Notes under the pieces: model-generated
The model's input: only the letters and a program-made list of their open reading frames with translations
Databases searched by the model: none
What the model was told of the DNA's origin: nothing
Made by a program: the position numbers and the translations under genes
Assembly (NCBI GenBank): GCA_024449915.1
Contig: JAMZAV010000030.1
Location: 682,001-746,000, forward strand
Direction: 5' to 3'
Length of the DNA: 64,000 nucleotides
DNA from: Sweltsa coloradensis
Taxonomy: Eukaryota; Arthropoda; Insecta; Plecoptera; Chloroperlidae
Part shown: positions 1-12,176 of the stretch, one piece after another
Layout: the number at the start of each line of letters is the position of its first letter
How positions within the stretch are numbered: the first letter of the stretch is position 1

Positions 1-1352
1 AAAGACAATTGTTAAAAAAAATCTTTTTTCTCTCAGTCAGCTTATAGGAAACCAGTTGAAAATTAATGTCACAAAAACACAACACCCTACGTTGAATGAT
101 GTGCCTTGGCGAATTGAAGTTTGAAATTATTTTGAGATGACTATATTGGCCGTGTACCGGATCAGAAAAATTTGAAAAAAATATTTTTGATTTTCTAAAA
201 TAGCCAGGTTTCAAAGCCATTAACTATGTTTTTTGGAAAAAAGAAAAACGCGGTCGAATAGCCTTAAACTTTTAATAGGACATACGACATTCTTTCATAG
301 TGCAACCCTTGAAAATCACACTCGCACGCTCGCATTTTGCGAGTGACAATTTGGCTCTTGCGAGTAACTTTTATGAACGTGCTTCAAAATATCGTTTTTG
401 CGAGAATTTGAATCGAGCGCCGATTCATGCCGCCGACTTGTGGCAGTGTGCTGAGTATGCCCCCCCACCCCCTCCTGCCTAACCACTTGTGCGATCTTCC
501 AGAGATTATACAGCGTAAATAATTACCACAACATCACTTATGTTTTCAATCTGCTAGAAGTCAAAACTTAAAAGCTATCACCCATGGTGATAAATCTTTC
601 CTTATCTTGTTTACTCTCGTTCGGGCTCCAGGCTCCCGCGCCCCGAGCCAACGCATCGTGAGTCGTGACCTTGACTTGACTGTGACAACTTATAAAGCAG
701 ATGCAACCGAACAGTGAGTGTTATCTTAACGGACCGCTGCTGTTCCTCTTTCGTGATTATGAAATACTACTTCATCGGCACGTCATTGTTTATAGAACAG
801 CATTACGTCTGAGATATTACGATAATTGATGTGCGCGTTTCTTCACAGTTCATTAGACACCCCACACGATTTTTTTGTTTTACTACCCAGGTAACCCGCG
901 GGTAATGTGGACGGGTACCCGGGTCGTAAAAAAGTCGGGTTTCGTCATCCCTAGTAAACAGCCAGACACATTATTGTAAGACGCGATCGCAAACATAAGT
1001 CATTGGGCATTTTGTTGATGCGGCACATATGATTTGTACCATCAGTGTTCTTATCTTATCTTATCTGCAAGTGGTTTACGAGTTTTCACGGTATAAATAC
1101 TGAAGTTTTTCAGTACTGAATTAAGCCCGCTATGTTATCCTAAAACGCACCAAACGCTCTTTAATAAAACTTGACCTCAAAATTTTTCGCCTGCGGCGCT
1201 ATTGTTGGGGGGCTCTGCCCCCCAAACCCCCATTGCCTTCCCGCCGAAAGTACCTTCCCGCTAGGAGCGAGTACTAAAAGACGGGTGCGAGTTGATTTGT
1301 TACATAATTTTCAAGGGTTGTCATAGTGGATTCTTCCCTGGGAATCACGTAC
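1..1352. other. CYB5R downstream intron sequence
   Basis: No further CYB5R exon could be read here. Positions 1180-1240 hold a fragment of the hAT family seen complete at 60748-61810: a CGCCTGCGGCGC core with GGGGGGCTCTGCCCCCC, in reverse orientation. Positions 300-480 contain an open frame without recognisable features, which I do not call a gene. Confidence 0.6.
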
Positions 1353-1557
1353 CGGCAATCATTGCTAGTTTGTTGACCTTGACAGTGTGGGCAGGATCCT
1401 TCCTGAGAACCTTGATGGAGAAGGAGCCCTGCCCCAAGTAAACGAGCCGCCCCGAGGGACCACGAACATCGATGGTGTCTCCGATCTTTAAACTCTCCAA
1501 GTGTTGACTCATCTTTCCACCTTCAGTAAACTTGGGATGGACATTCTTGAAATACAC
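1353..1557 (-). CDS. CYB5R: CYB5R exon: GGKMSQ flavin segment
   Basis: The acceptor TTCCAG precedes GTG TAT TTC. The exon reads [18 protein letters not shown] and onward to MIAG, and ends in phase 1 at G before GTACGTG. An apparent stop a few codons later is inside the intron. Confidence 0.92.
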
Positions 1558-4104
1558 CTGGAACAATAAGCATGTTGTTAACTTCTGAATTGTATTAAAT
1601 TCAGCATGAGAGTAGAGTGCAGTACCTATCTTTGAAAAGTTAATAAAACCTTTGATTTGAACTAGGGCTCAAAGTTTGAAATATATCCCAAGTCTAGCAG
1701 GAAATAAGGTTTTCATATGTGGTGAATACTGAGTAGGCTACCAAAAGTAAAGCGTGAGAACAGGTGATGGTCAAAATCAGCGTCAACCTCTACACAGAAG
1801 TTTAAAGTTGACATACGGTAAATAAAAATATTATTCCAATAGCTTCATTTACTTACTAAAAGTCCAAATCAGAATAAATAAGTGGATTTATGTAAAAAAC
1901 TAATCCCATAGAATTTTTTGCAGGCATTTAAAAATATTAAAGCAAAAAATGTTGTTGCAGGGAGGGGACATCACATTCTGCCTCTAGATTAAGTTAAAGT
2001 AACCCCCCTAAAGTATATGTAAGTGAACTTGTTTTACCTTTAGGGACATGATCACTCACTAATTGCAGCTGTAAATACTAGGCCTAAGCTTCAAAATTCA
2101 TTCAAACAAAAAATATTTTTGAGGAGATTTTCCAACTTTGGTCAAAATTGGTAGAGATAAGGGAAATGACTGTGTTGATTTGACATGGAATGACCCATGG
2201 GGGAAAAATCAACAAGTGTGTATGCAGGGTAATTGAGCTGAAATTTTTAATAAAAATTCAAATCTAAAATACTATACAATTTCTGCATGTCCCCTCCGCA
2301 ACACATTTGAAAAAATAATATTTAATAAAGAGGCTGAGTGTAATTAATTAGTATTCATATGTTCACTTTAGCAAAGACTACCAATTCATACAATTAAAAA
2401 TAGTAGATGAAAAAAATAAATTGTATGATATTTATGAAACAACTTCATTCAGTTTGTCCCCTCCAAAACATTGGCTTTATTGTGACTATCACCAACAGTG
2501 TTCAGTGCATTGGACCAGAATACTTCCATAAGAATTGCAGCAATCTACTTGTAGTAGCTTGTTGCAGTAAAAGTCTTACCTTTATAACGAGGTCAAAGTA
2601 GCCCCTGTGCTCGTCACTGGTTACTGGAGTGTAGGATCGAATAACAATGTTACCGTCAATATTTGCTGACAAATGAATATGTTGACCGACAGGAAGACCT
2701 AAAACAAAGATGTTTGTTCAATGAAAGATAAGAGATTAGGCGCAAGGCGGCACTAGGCATTAACGCAAGGGGTATTCACCCGCTAAACTCAAAAAAATAT
2801 TTCATTCAGGCAAACTAGTTATGAATTTAAAAAGTAACAAAAAAAATTATTAGGCCTAGGTCCACCATGACTCGAAAAAAAAATGTCAAACTTGGCAATT
2901 TTCGAGCTAGGTGCCATCAGCAAAAATCTCCCATATGAAATAACATGTGGAAGATCTTTATGCTCCGTGACCTTGGAGGATTTTGATCCCAAAAAACATT
3001 GGCCATTATTGACGTACTTGGGAGTTGGGAGCCTTTTCTGTTAATCCACTATATTTTGTTTTGTATTGGGGCAAGTGGTCAAAATATGCTGATAACCAAG
3101 AAGGGTGTGATTTTGGAAGGCATTTTTTTGCATGTTGCATGCATGTTGTATAATTGTGCACAGTTTCAAGACACAATATTGTAAAGGGCCATTTTAGATT
3201 GGTACAATGCTCTAGAACACATGTGGAACAAAATATAAACAGGTAAAGCTGAAGAAATTCCAAGAAATGCCAATTTTCGCCAATTTCAGGATCAAAAATA
3301 TTTTAAAAATCGTGTAAAATCACCGAGAGGGCTACAAGTTAAAAAGTTCCTAGAATGGCCCATTATAAAATGCACTCAACTTCGACAACAAATGTAGACC
3401 TACTTATCTTTGTTCATGGTAATGAATGATCAATATGATTCAATACTACGGTATCATAAGTATTTACATGGACAATCAGAAAAACAGAGAGTAGCCGCAA
3501 ACAGCAGAAATTTCATTTAAAAAGTATCAAGGTAATACCTACCTAGTTAGAAGACAGAAAAATAATGATAAGAAACCAGAAACAACTACATAGGCCAAAC
3601 AACTCTTTTTTTAAACAGTTTTTTAATACAATACAAAGGTAAACTACACTGAAGAAAAGAAAATGGAACGAGAGGATCCCAAGCCAAGAATTTAAAGCGG
3701 TAGAAGGAGGGAAAGGGTTGAAGAACAAAGCCGATCACTAGATAAAATGAAATTCCTGAGTGATGGCAAGACGGAAAGAAGTGGAATAATTTGATAGCTG
3801 GAGAAATTAATGAATTCCTGAGTGATGGCAAGAGGAAAGAAGTGGAATAATTTGATGCAGGAGAAAATGACCACGGGATTATTAGATTTTTACCTAGGAT
3901 GTGTTTCTCAGATGGCAATCCGAACCTAAAACGTCGAGTATCATGACTAACGTTCTCCTTCTCAATCAATGGTAGTGGGTACTTGACAGTCGGATCGAGC
4001 AGGGTTATCAAACCGCTCTTCTTCTTCTTGTTATTTGCATAATATATTTTTGCTATTATTGCAGTAGTCACAACAATACCCACTCCCACGAGTATTGGCA
4101 GCGT
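1353..4104 (-). CDS. CYB5R: NADH-cytochrome b5 reductase (partial, three internal exons)
   Basis: Flavoprotein that passes electrons from NADH through FAD to cytochrome b5, usually on ER or outer mitochondrial membranes. Exons on the minus strand are 4104-3894, 2698-2580 and 1557-1353. All have AG acceptors and GT donors, and phases agree across each junction (0/1, 1/0, 0/1). About 178 residues are visible. In order they show a hydrophobic anchor ([17 protein letters not shown]) and a lysine stretch, then [10 protein letters not shown] and [13 protein letters not shown], then the FAD-binding RSYTPVTSD (human CYB5R3 has RPYTPISSD), then [10 protein letters not shown] and RGPSGRLVY. The last exon stops inside the MIAG-GTG motif that starts the NADH-binding lobe, so the remaining exons lie beyond position 1. 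The first coding exon is unresolved. A nine-base exon at 5080-5072 (Met-Ser-Glu) is in the right phase but has a poor donor. The family is certain; the paralog (CYB5R1/2/3) is not. Confidence 0.93.
2580..2698 (-). CDS. CYB5R: CYB5R exon: FAD-binding motif
   Basis: A 119-base exon that begins by completing the split glycine codon and reads [16 protein letters not shown], then RSYTPVTSD and YFDLVIK. It ends in phase 0 at AAG before GTAAGA. Arg, Tyr and Ser/Thr of the RxY(T/S) motif contact FAD in this family. Confidence 0.92.
3741..3866. repeat. 62-bp tandem duplication in a CYB5R intron
   Basis: Two adjacent copies of a unit starting AATTCCTGAGTGATGGCAAG and ending with AGTGGAATAATTTGAT, differing by a few bases. 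They lie about 30 bases beyond the exon donor at 3893. Confidence 0.8.
3894..4104 (-). CDS. CYB5R: CYB5R exon: membrane anchor and start of FAD domain
   Basis: The acceptor TTTTTCAG precedes ACG CTG CCA. The exon encodes the hydrophobic anchor, the basic linker NKKKKS and the start of the ferredoxin-reductase fold. The donor follows CAC ATC CTA G, leaving phase 1. Open frame continuing past 3894 is intron read-through and should not be annotated. Confidence 0.92.
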
Positions 4105-5461
4105 CTGAAAAACAAGTTACCAAGAGTTGTTAGTAACAAACAACGCTAATTTGAAGTGTATTATGCACGGCATAACAAGTGCAAAGTTCAAATATTAAAA
4201 ACAAAAAAAATAACGGTTTCTTATTTCATATTTCAAGAATGCTATACAACTCGGAAATAGTGATTCACAAGCCTGATGGGATTCTGTTACAATTATAGAT
4301 TAAAAAGCAAATCACTAACAACTTTAAAATATTGTAGTAATGAGGATGGTTTTATTGGTAATTATTAATTAAGAATAGGACTTATTTTTTTGTAAACTGT
4401 GATTTTTATGTTGAGTATCAAGGCACTGATAATTAATTAAAAACAGGAGAGAGATTGTTTCATTCCACTAATCAAAGTTGTAGCAAAGGATAGGCTATGG
4501 GTTGCAAACTTGTTACAAAAAATAAAAATAATATGGAGATGTTAAACTTGGATTTCACTACTGGTACCTTCAGAATTCAATATACATAGTAGTATTATGT
4601 ATTATTCTATATATTTTAAATTACGCAATACTTAGGCCTGGTGCAGGGTAGAAGTAGGCCTAGGGCTCACTAAAGAAAAATAATTTTTTTAGTACTTCAG
4701 TTTTAGCATTGAGTTGTAAAGAAGACATGTGAAGAATGAACTAAGTTTGTCAAATTGGGTTCGTTGAATCACTCGTATTATAAGTACTTCTTTATTGGCA
4801 ACGAGATCAAGATCACACAAGGTGCAAGACCATATTACTATTAAAGCATAATTAGGCCTAACATTTGAGTCAAACAAGTGAACAATTGGTTGGGAGAAGA
4901 AGACATACAAAATTACTATTACATGACAAATGGTTGCAATAATTATAATCATGATCAAGTGGGTGATACATAGGTGAATCACAAAACATAACATGCCATC
5001 CATGCCAAAGCAACAAGTTTGGAATGCAGAAGCCTTTTCTCCTGTTAGAATGGGGAATGGGATACATGCACCTCGCTCATCTTCATAAATAATGTAGCAG
5101 AAATAGGGTTAGTCACTTTGATTTACTGTCCCCCACTGAAAATCAGTTACATAACTGAGTGAATAGACTCTAAATACAATTTATAAATTTATTATTTATT
5201 TATTTTTCACTTTGCTTGCAACAGGAATGACAGGAATGGACTCGCAAAGAAGGATGAGGTTCAACATATGTATTCCAAAGCACTCGATCAGAAGAAATGC
5301 AGATACAAACTAACAATGATTTCATTGCATTAACTTATTACCTAAAAGCTGAAACAATCGCGTAATTTAATTTAAAACAATTTTCATCGAGACTGTAGTA
5401 GGCCTACAAGCAAAACTACGTCCGTCACTAACTTAATAAATAAATAAACTAGGCCGCTTCG
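4105..5461. other. No recognised gene; probable CYB5R 5' intron
   Basis: AT-rich sequence with several TAGGCCTA copies (near 4660, 4853 and 5399). The only candidate coding bases are a possible nine-base first exon at 5080-5072 (minus), ATG AGC GAG before GTGCAT, which is in phase with the anchor exon but too short and too weakly spliced to annotate. Confidence 0.5.
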
Positions 5462-6165
5462 CGAACGCTTTTTCCAGTCGCAACTGATGGATGAGCTTTT
5501 TTTGGAATATTTCTGTCCAATGATTCCGTTTTTATGTGGAATCTCATTACTTTTTCTATAGTTACTTGATATTACTTGTTCATTATACACCTGTAAAAGG
5601 CTTATATTAAAACCTTTATTTCTATAAATTTTGACCAACTTTTTCAACTTTTTCTTTCAAGAGGCACTACATCACCATAATCTTTATGTCAATGTAAAAT
5701 ATGAACGTTGTAGCCCCACCCGTTTGGTCAGAATCGGCCCAAATATCACGAAAATATTGTATTAAAAACCGGGGAAAAAATCGTAAAAGTAAGATTTCTA
5801 TAAGAAATATTTTTTCAAGTGTCTCTAAAATCATAACATATATGATTTCAGTGGTTTTAAACGTTGCTATAAAGTTTCATCAATATTGGAGTAGCCGTTT
5901 GCCAAATATCACAAAAATAAAATATTGCACTAAAAATCGAAAAAAAAAATCGTAAAAGTACGATATTTATGAGAAATATTTCTTCGATTGTACCCAAAAA
6001 CAATACAGATCTAAGTTCAGTGATTTTGAAGGTCCCCTCCAATTTTCATCAAGATCGCATATGCCGTTTGCCCGGTAGAGAGCGAAGAAACAGACAAAAA
6101 ACTAACAAAAACAAAACACCCAAGCTATTTTTCTTGGGGTAACGTCTTCGCTTCGCTCATCCAAT
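5462..6165 (+). repeat. GGATGAGC-family repeat, copy 1
   Basis: Interspersed element with one end carrying TGATGGATGAGC and the other ending TTCGCTTCGCTCATCCAAT. The middle holds diverged repeats of a core containing TCTAAGTTCAG, TTTCATC and TGCCGTTTGCC. Related copies lie at 13379-13740 (reverse), 40651-41233, 50591-54125 (reverse) and 54125-54587. Central tandem cores recall Helitron-like elements with internal repeats, but I see no diagnostic Helitron end, so the class is open. Confidence 0.75.
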
Positions 6166-7684
6166 AAAATAAATAAATTTGTATTTACATAGTCACTTAA
6201 CTTATATTATATCACTTATGTCACTTAATATGTCACTTAACTAATACACTGCAAAAATAAACAAATTGTGAGAACAGATAAAAATTACAAAATTAAAAAA
6301 AAAATTCAAACAAATAAACAAACAAAACAAAACAATCAAAGCAATGAGAAGATGGAGAAGTTAGATCTCTTGAATGCTGCAAGGAAATAAGCTTGCACTC
6401 CATTTTAAATTATCTTTAGGTCGTGTAAAGGTAGAGCTCAGATACATGCTGTATTATTTAGCATCAAAGGTAGGCCTAACTAATAAAAGCAGATAACCAC
6501 ATGCATTTGAATAAATCTAGTAGCCCCACATCTACAACTACAGATATAGTACTACAAATTGGCAGTTGTATTCACATGTAATGAGAGACTAGTCACTAAC
6601 GGTTTATGGAAATTGAAATAGGAATGCGCCTCCAAACTTTAAATCAGTCACATTCCGTCTCCTACCCAATATTAAAATTCTTCAACATATGCCACTAAAT
6701 TACAAAACCCACATATCTGTTCAGGGGCAGACCTAGCCATGACATGAGGGGGGAGGGGGGCACTTTTTAAGGATATGCCCCCTGGTACCTAATCAAATAA
6801 TGTAGTTGAGGATATCAAATCACTCAATGCTATTGCTGATTAAACACACTTCAGTGGACAAGCCACCAACATCGAGATTCATAGGTAGGCCTTCATTGTG
6901 GTAAGCACGTAGGCTAAATTTGGAATAAATGGGCTAGGTACTTTTTAAGCATAATATTATGTACATGGGTAGGAAGGGGAGTAAGCCTACTTTTCAAACA
7001 CTACAATGGGCTTTGCCCGCTTTACTGTTAAATAAATTGTTAGTGAATAGGTACGTAATTAATTTTAAATGTGATATTTATCATTATTACCAATTCTTTT
7101 GTTGACAGACCCATAGCAGATAACTCAGGGGCGATATAGATTAGAGCCTATATCAGATACCAGCAAGCTTTACCAATTCTAGCAAAGAGAAAACACAATA
7201 ATATAACTTCGGTTGATATTTTGTTGTCTAACTGAAATACATAAAAACATTGTTCTTATAATAAAATTGTAACAATTTTGCCAAATACAACACGCACTGT
7301 AGGGTCAAATTGAATGAGATGCAGCCTGCATGTGAAGCCAATCTAAACATAAGACACACGGGTAAAGCCATAAAACTAAAACCACAAAAATTCAACTTGT
7401 TTTTGTAATTCTTAACTCATGAGCACTTAACACTGGAAAGAAAACTCAGTGTCCAGCCACAGTGTCTATAACGTTCATTATAACTTATTAAAAATATTGA
7501 AATATTATTCAAGAGGCTTGGTCGCGTATCAAACACGACGCTGAGTGTTTCGACTGCAGTAGTTCTTTCTCACTTAAAAAATAATTTTGGGTGGTTTTTA
7601 TATTAAGGCTTCCCATGCTGCTCAAGCCTGCAATGTTTGCAACCATGTAGTTAGGCATAGGTATTCATACCGAATACAAGACTA
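6166..7684. other. No gene recognised
   Basis: AT-rich sequence with a G-rich patch at 6740-6790 resembling the GGGGG-rich hAT family. TAGGCCTA occurs near 6474. No open frame has recognisable protein features. Confidence 0.5.
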
Positions 7685-7832
7685 ATGGTGTTTTCCACTG
7701 GCATGCACTCGGGAGTCGGCGTGTGCACAGACGTCATTGTTGTCCACCTCCACTTGAATAACATTACAACACAACACTGAACAAATGAAAAGACAAGTGG
7801 CAATTCGGTGCTGCAGCCAATGGAAAACACCA
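7685..7832. mobile_element. 148-bp MITE with TA target duplication
   Basis: Terminal inverted repeats read ATGGTGTTTTCCACTGGC on the left and, on the right, GCCAATGGAAAACACCAT. The element is flanked by TA on both sides, as expected for a Tc1/mariner-type MITE. The short open frame spanning it is an artefact of the hairpin. Confidence 0.75.
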
Positions 7833-8149
7833 TTATTGAGTGTTAGGTATTGTTGCTAGCACATTAATACTCCAGCCGATTGGCATTCTATCAACAAAAC
7901 CTGAGTAAGACTTCGAAAGGCCCCCAGGCTACCAATTAAAGCACCTGTCTGTCGGCAACGGCAGTCAACTCAGGCGCTGCATAGAGGCAAACAATGTGAA
8001 TTAGCATGCTAGATTGCCATCCCTATTCTATCCACTAACCCACAAATGGCTTTGATATTTTAGGACTAGGCTACCCATTAGAATTCAATGAAAAGTCAAC
8101 ATCTAAACAAAATGGTCAATACCCATTTTCAGTGTTAGGGAAAGAACTT

Positions 8150-8400
8150 TAAACACTTTAAAAATAACAAGAACACATGCCATTTTAGTGAAACTATAAA
8201 TGAACTTTAGTCTCTTTTAAGTGAATGAACTTGCCAAACTAAGGTTTTTTGGGAAACATACTTTTGAACTTTTAAATAACACTTCAACAAGAACACAGCC
8301 ATGTTAGGGAAACTTTAAATGAACTTGTCTCTTGCTCAATGCTCTTGCTCTTGAATCAACTTTAACTTTGAAGGTTTTTTGGGGAACATACTTTTTAGTT
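8150..8400. repeat. Diverged tandem duplication of about 125 bp
   Basis: Two adjacent copies share AACAAGAACACA, AACTATAAATGAACTT or AACTTTAAATGAACTT, and AAGGTTTTTTGGGAAACATACTTTT with small differences. No coding potential is evident. Confidence 0.65.
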
Positions 8401-9053
8401 TTAAACTTTACAAAGTTTAGGCCTATTTGAAAGATCTTTCTATGGATCAGTTAAACAGTCAGAGAGTCAATTATTTGGCCATTACATAAATGTTGTCATG
8501 TTAATGTTAAGGTCTGGGCTTAGCACTAGTCCTACCTCAATTCAGAACAAACCAGAAGCTGTTGCATGCAATAGCCCAGCAACAATAATGGTGACGATAA
8601 ACATTGTTTTTTAGCACTGTACCGTTATGAGGATGGACAATGAATAAAAGCATTCCCATTAAAGGAATAAGGCCTATAAAGACCTTAAAGTTCGATTTAC
8701 AACAGCCCAACAGCAAAAACTCTAAACGTAACGGGAACTCGTCGAGAAGGTTGCTGTGAAGTGAACAATACAATGATTTTAAAATACTGGTTTTAAGAAC
8801 TGGTGAACATTTTCTTCACTGTAAATTTGGTAAATGTATAATGTTTGAGGCAGAAACAAATGAAGTTCCACAAAATTAAACACTGTCAAAATTGAATATT
8901 TAGTACCGGTATTTTATTTAAGGGAATGCCAACAATTATGTCATTATGCACCTAAAAAATTACCAGTAGGCCCAAGTAAATTATCAATCAATGTTCTTGC
9001 TGCAACATTGATGTGCTACCGGGTATGTGGTAGCCTCTAGTGTGTAGGCCTAC

Positions 9054-10592
9054 TAGAGGTGGTCATGTGATCAATTATTCACTCACTTCAAGTAAACTCA
9101 TTTTCTGTTCATTATTTAACTACCGTAGCGCACGATCACGTTATATTTGCCACGTAGCTATGCTTGCTCGCATTGTCACACACGTCTGTGGCGGCTCTGG
9201 GGTAATTTTACTGCTGAGGCAAAATTCAAAGTTGAAAATTTTCGAGAAGCGCAAGGGGGGGGGGGGGGCGAGAAAGCGCAATTAAAAAGAAAATAGTATC
9301 GGTCAATAGTTATGTATTTAAGAAATGCTTTCACAATAACTAATGTTTTATAACTATTGAAATGAATTGTAATTATAATAATTATTTATTGTCTTTTGTT
9401 TGTTTTTATATAATTTTGATAAAATGATTTTTGTTACTCATAAAAACCTGATGACGGAAATAGTTTCCATTAATTTCCGAAACGTTGTTATTAAAATATA
9501 GGCCTAGAGTTATTTTCCACTAAAGTGTTTTAAATATCATAGGCCTAGATAATGAACTCTTCTAACTTTAAAACTAATAACTATTGAATTGTTGTTTTTA
9601 AATTACATAGCAAAAGATGTTTTATTGTACTAAAATCAAGAATTTATTATGATAATCAAGTCTGAGACAATTTGTTGAAGAAATGGACTTGTTATATTGT
9701 GTGGCAATATAGGCTAGATTGAGTAAATGATTGAGCCTTGATGAATAGCCTTGATAAAATAATTACTGTATAAATAAAGCTAATAAAAAAAGAAGTTAAT
9801 CAGCTAGTTGTGATTTAATTATTTGAGAAATAAAAAGGCAAATGAAATTGTCAATTAGGCCTACAACATTGCTGATAAGCCTCTGACCTAGACGAAGATG
9901 TGATGGCTGGACGGCCAGAGTTGGTCGCCTCAGTCCACCTGTTCTAGCGAGCAGCCTCAACGGCCACAAGACATCATCGCGTATCGAGACATCATCGAGA
10001 ATGCATGCGCAACTAGATTGTATATACCCTCCGGGACTGTTGCGATCAAAGTGATTGCCTCTTCGGGTCGGGAGGCATTTTACCGCTCATGCAGTGGAGC
10101 TTTCACTGTTCATGGGGGTTTCGCAGCGCAGCGCTCACGCTCACTAATACTCAACCCAAAACCAAATTTATCACAGTAGGTATAAACATTTTCAAATGTG
10201 TATTAGCCTACATTGGCTAAAAAGTGTTAAAATGGAACTTATTTTGCCATATAAAGCCAGATTCTTTGGTGAGGCCTCGCCTCACTTGCCTCGCCGTGCC
10301 AGCCGCCATTGACTCATGTGCATTATAATGCGTGAAGTACAAATAATTGACAATAGATGAATACAAGTGATTGCAGACATTAAATTTAAGCAGTTGTTAG
10401 TTTATTTATTGCCCAAGGCTCCACGGTTCACGCGAGCCCGCTTTACTTTCACGTGACAGAATTCACGCTCGACTGTTATTTCATCACGCAAAATCACAGT
10501 TTAGTACTTATTCATACTTCATAGCATGCATATTCAGTTGTTCACACATGATCACGAGAAAAATGGAGAGTCACGCTTAGCGACCACCTCTA
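9054..10592. mobile_element. DNA transposon with TAGAGGTGGTC ends and a nested insertion
   Basis: The left end TAGAGGTGGTC (9054-9064) is matched by GACCACCTCTA at 10582-10592. A 14-base direct repeat, GTGT(G/C)TAGGCCTAC, abuts both ends (9040-9053 and 10593-10606) with one mismatch. Such a long target duplication is unusual for a DNA element. No transposase frame is visible. A second inverted-repeat element lies inside at about 9185-10311. Confidence 0.6.
9185..10311. mobile_element. Nested old hAT-like element
   Basis: The left end CTGTGGCGGCTCTGG is matched by CCAGCCGCCATTG on the right. Flanking octamers ACACACGT and ACTCATGT agree at six of eight positions, consistent with an aged 8-bp hAT duplication. 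GAGGC repeats occur just inside both ends. No transposase frame survives. Confidence 0.5.
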
Positions 10593-11610
10593 GTGTCTAG
10601 GCCTACTAGGTCATGTACAAGAATATAGCCTATCAAAAATCAAACAGTCAGTAAACATTTTCATTCTGATGGGTTCCGGTAATCTTTGGTAAAGGGGAGA
10701 TCAATCATGGAGAGCACTGTTGCTACAGATAGGCTCACCAGTTATTAGGAATTGTAAAATCTCCAGTCCTGCAACGGGAATGTTGTAATGCATCGAGCCA
10801 CAACTTTGCAAGAAATTGAATATTATTTTCAACATTACAACATTAGCCTTGTATCGTTGTCGAGCTATTGTACACCGACAGAATCAGTCCAAACGCTAAG
10901 CATCCTTACTTGCTCATTTCCACGAAGGTAGGCCTACTATTCTTGAAACACTTACTGCTGACATCATAAGTTGGCCTAAACATGTCTAGGAAGGAAGCAA
11001 TAAGCACAAAAAAATTAACCCCATACTGTATAGGCCTACCTACATCGGATGTTGACCAGATAAACCAATGGTGCTCTGCACATTTAAACACCCCATGCTT
11101 CTTGCAAAAATTCAGTAAATTACAGTCATGAAGAATCACTCCGACCTACATGATGTGTAGAGCTGGATCCACAGTTAGGTTAGAGAATCGCGTGAGGCGT
11201 GGAGTGTAGTGCGCAAAGCGATTGACAGTTTTTACCATAATTTACCATTGACTAACCTAATAAAAGTCTCCAAGATCAACATATATGATATGTACCGGTA
11301 CTGGGATAGCTCATTGGTTAGTTTATAGTAGGCCTATTTGAACTATGGTGCCCATAGGCCCTATTACAAACCAAAAAAGAGGGACAATCAGTGGTGGATA
11401 GCTGGGGTCTGGGGCAAAACGGAAAATATGTTCACCATATAGGCCTACCTACTAGGTAGGAGTTATTTCATCATGTTTGAACTGAAAAATGTCAACTCAG
11501 GGGATCACCGTTTTCTTTATGAACGATTAACACTAACCGGTAGGGTAGCTAATTTTGGGCGCAACATTTCAATTTGATTGACCAACTAAACCGTCATGTG
11601 TACAAAAGTA

Positions 11611-12168
11611 GGTACTTGTTCATTAACGGGACCCCCCTCAATTTTTTGTTAATTGCTCCCCCCCATCGTCATTTTTTTACTTATTTCTGTTTCCAATAAA
11701 TAATTACAACTTGCGAGAAGTTGAATATAACTCAGACAGTGAACTTGACTCACACGTTCAACGTTATTCAGGCGAGTACAGTCCATTGGAACGCGTAGGC
11801 CTACATGAGAGCAGTCGTCGCCGTGCAGCTGACATTGACGTTCACGGATACCAAATGAACCTTCAAAACCTTTAACGTCGCTATTTTAAACGAAAGTACT
11901 TTTCCATTGACAGTCCTTTATATTTAAAATAGTGACGTTAAAGGTTTTGTAGGTGGAATATGTTGGCCTAGGCCGTGTCACTCCTGGCGCAAAGTATGTA
12001 GCCGGAAAGGATGTTTTCGAGGCTTTGTTTGAAATAATTGTGTTTTCCTGACCTCCTCAAACTCAGATGGAGTAGATGTAGTAGTTGTTTTGATTGTCTA
12101 ATGTTATGTTTTTAGTGAATTTTTACATTTTTTGGAGGGGGTCCCGCTAATGAACAAGTAGGCCTACC
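11611..12168. mobile_element. Foldback MITE with perfect 8-bp target duplication
   Basis: CAAAAGTA flanks both sides (11603-11610 and 12169-12176). Terminal repeats share CTTGTTCATTA then CGGGACCCCC. A second internal inverted repeat pairs 11865-11890 with 11928-11955 (AACCTTTAACGTC). The right terminus carries an extra GGCCTA relative to the left one. An 8-bp duplication suggests hAT or a similar superfamily. Confidence 0.75.
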
Positions 12169-12176
12169 CAAAAGTA

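Noticed and set aside
5072..5080. Nine-base CYB5R first exon (Met-Ser-Glu)
   Set aside because: Phase and position fit, but the donor GTGCAT is weak and such a short match is expected by chance in a long intron.
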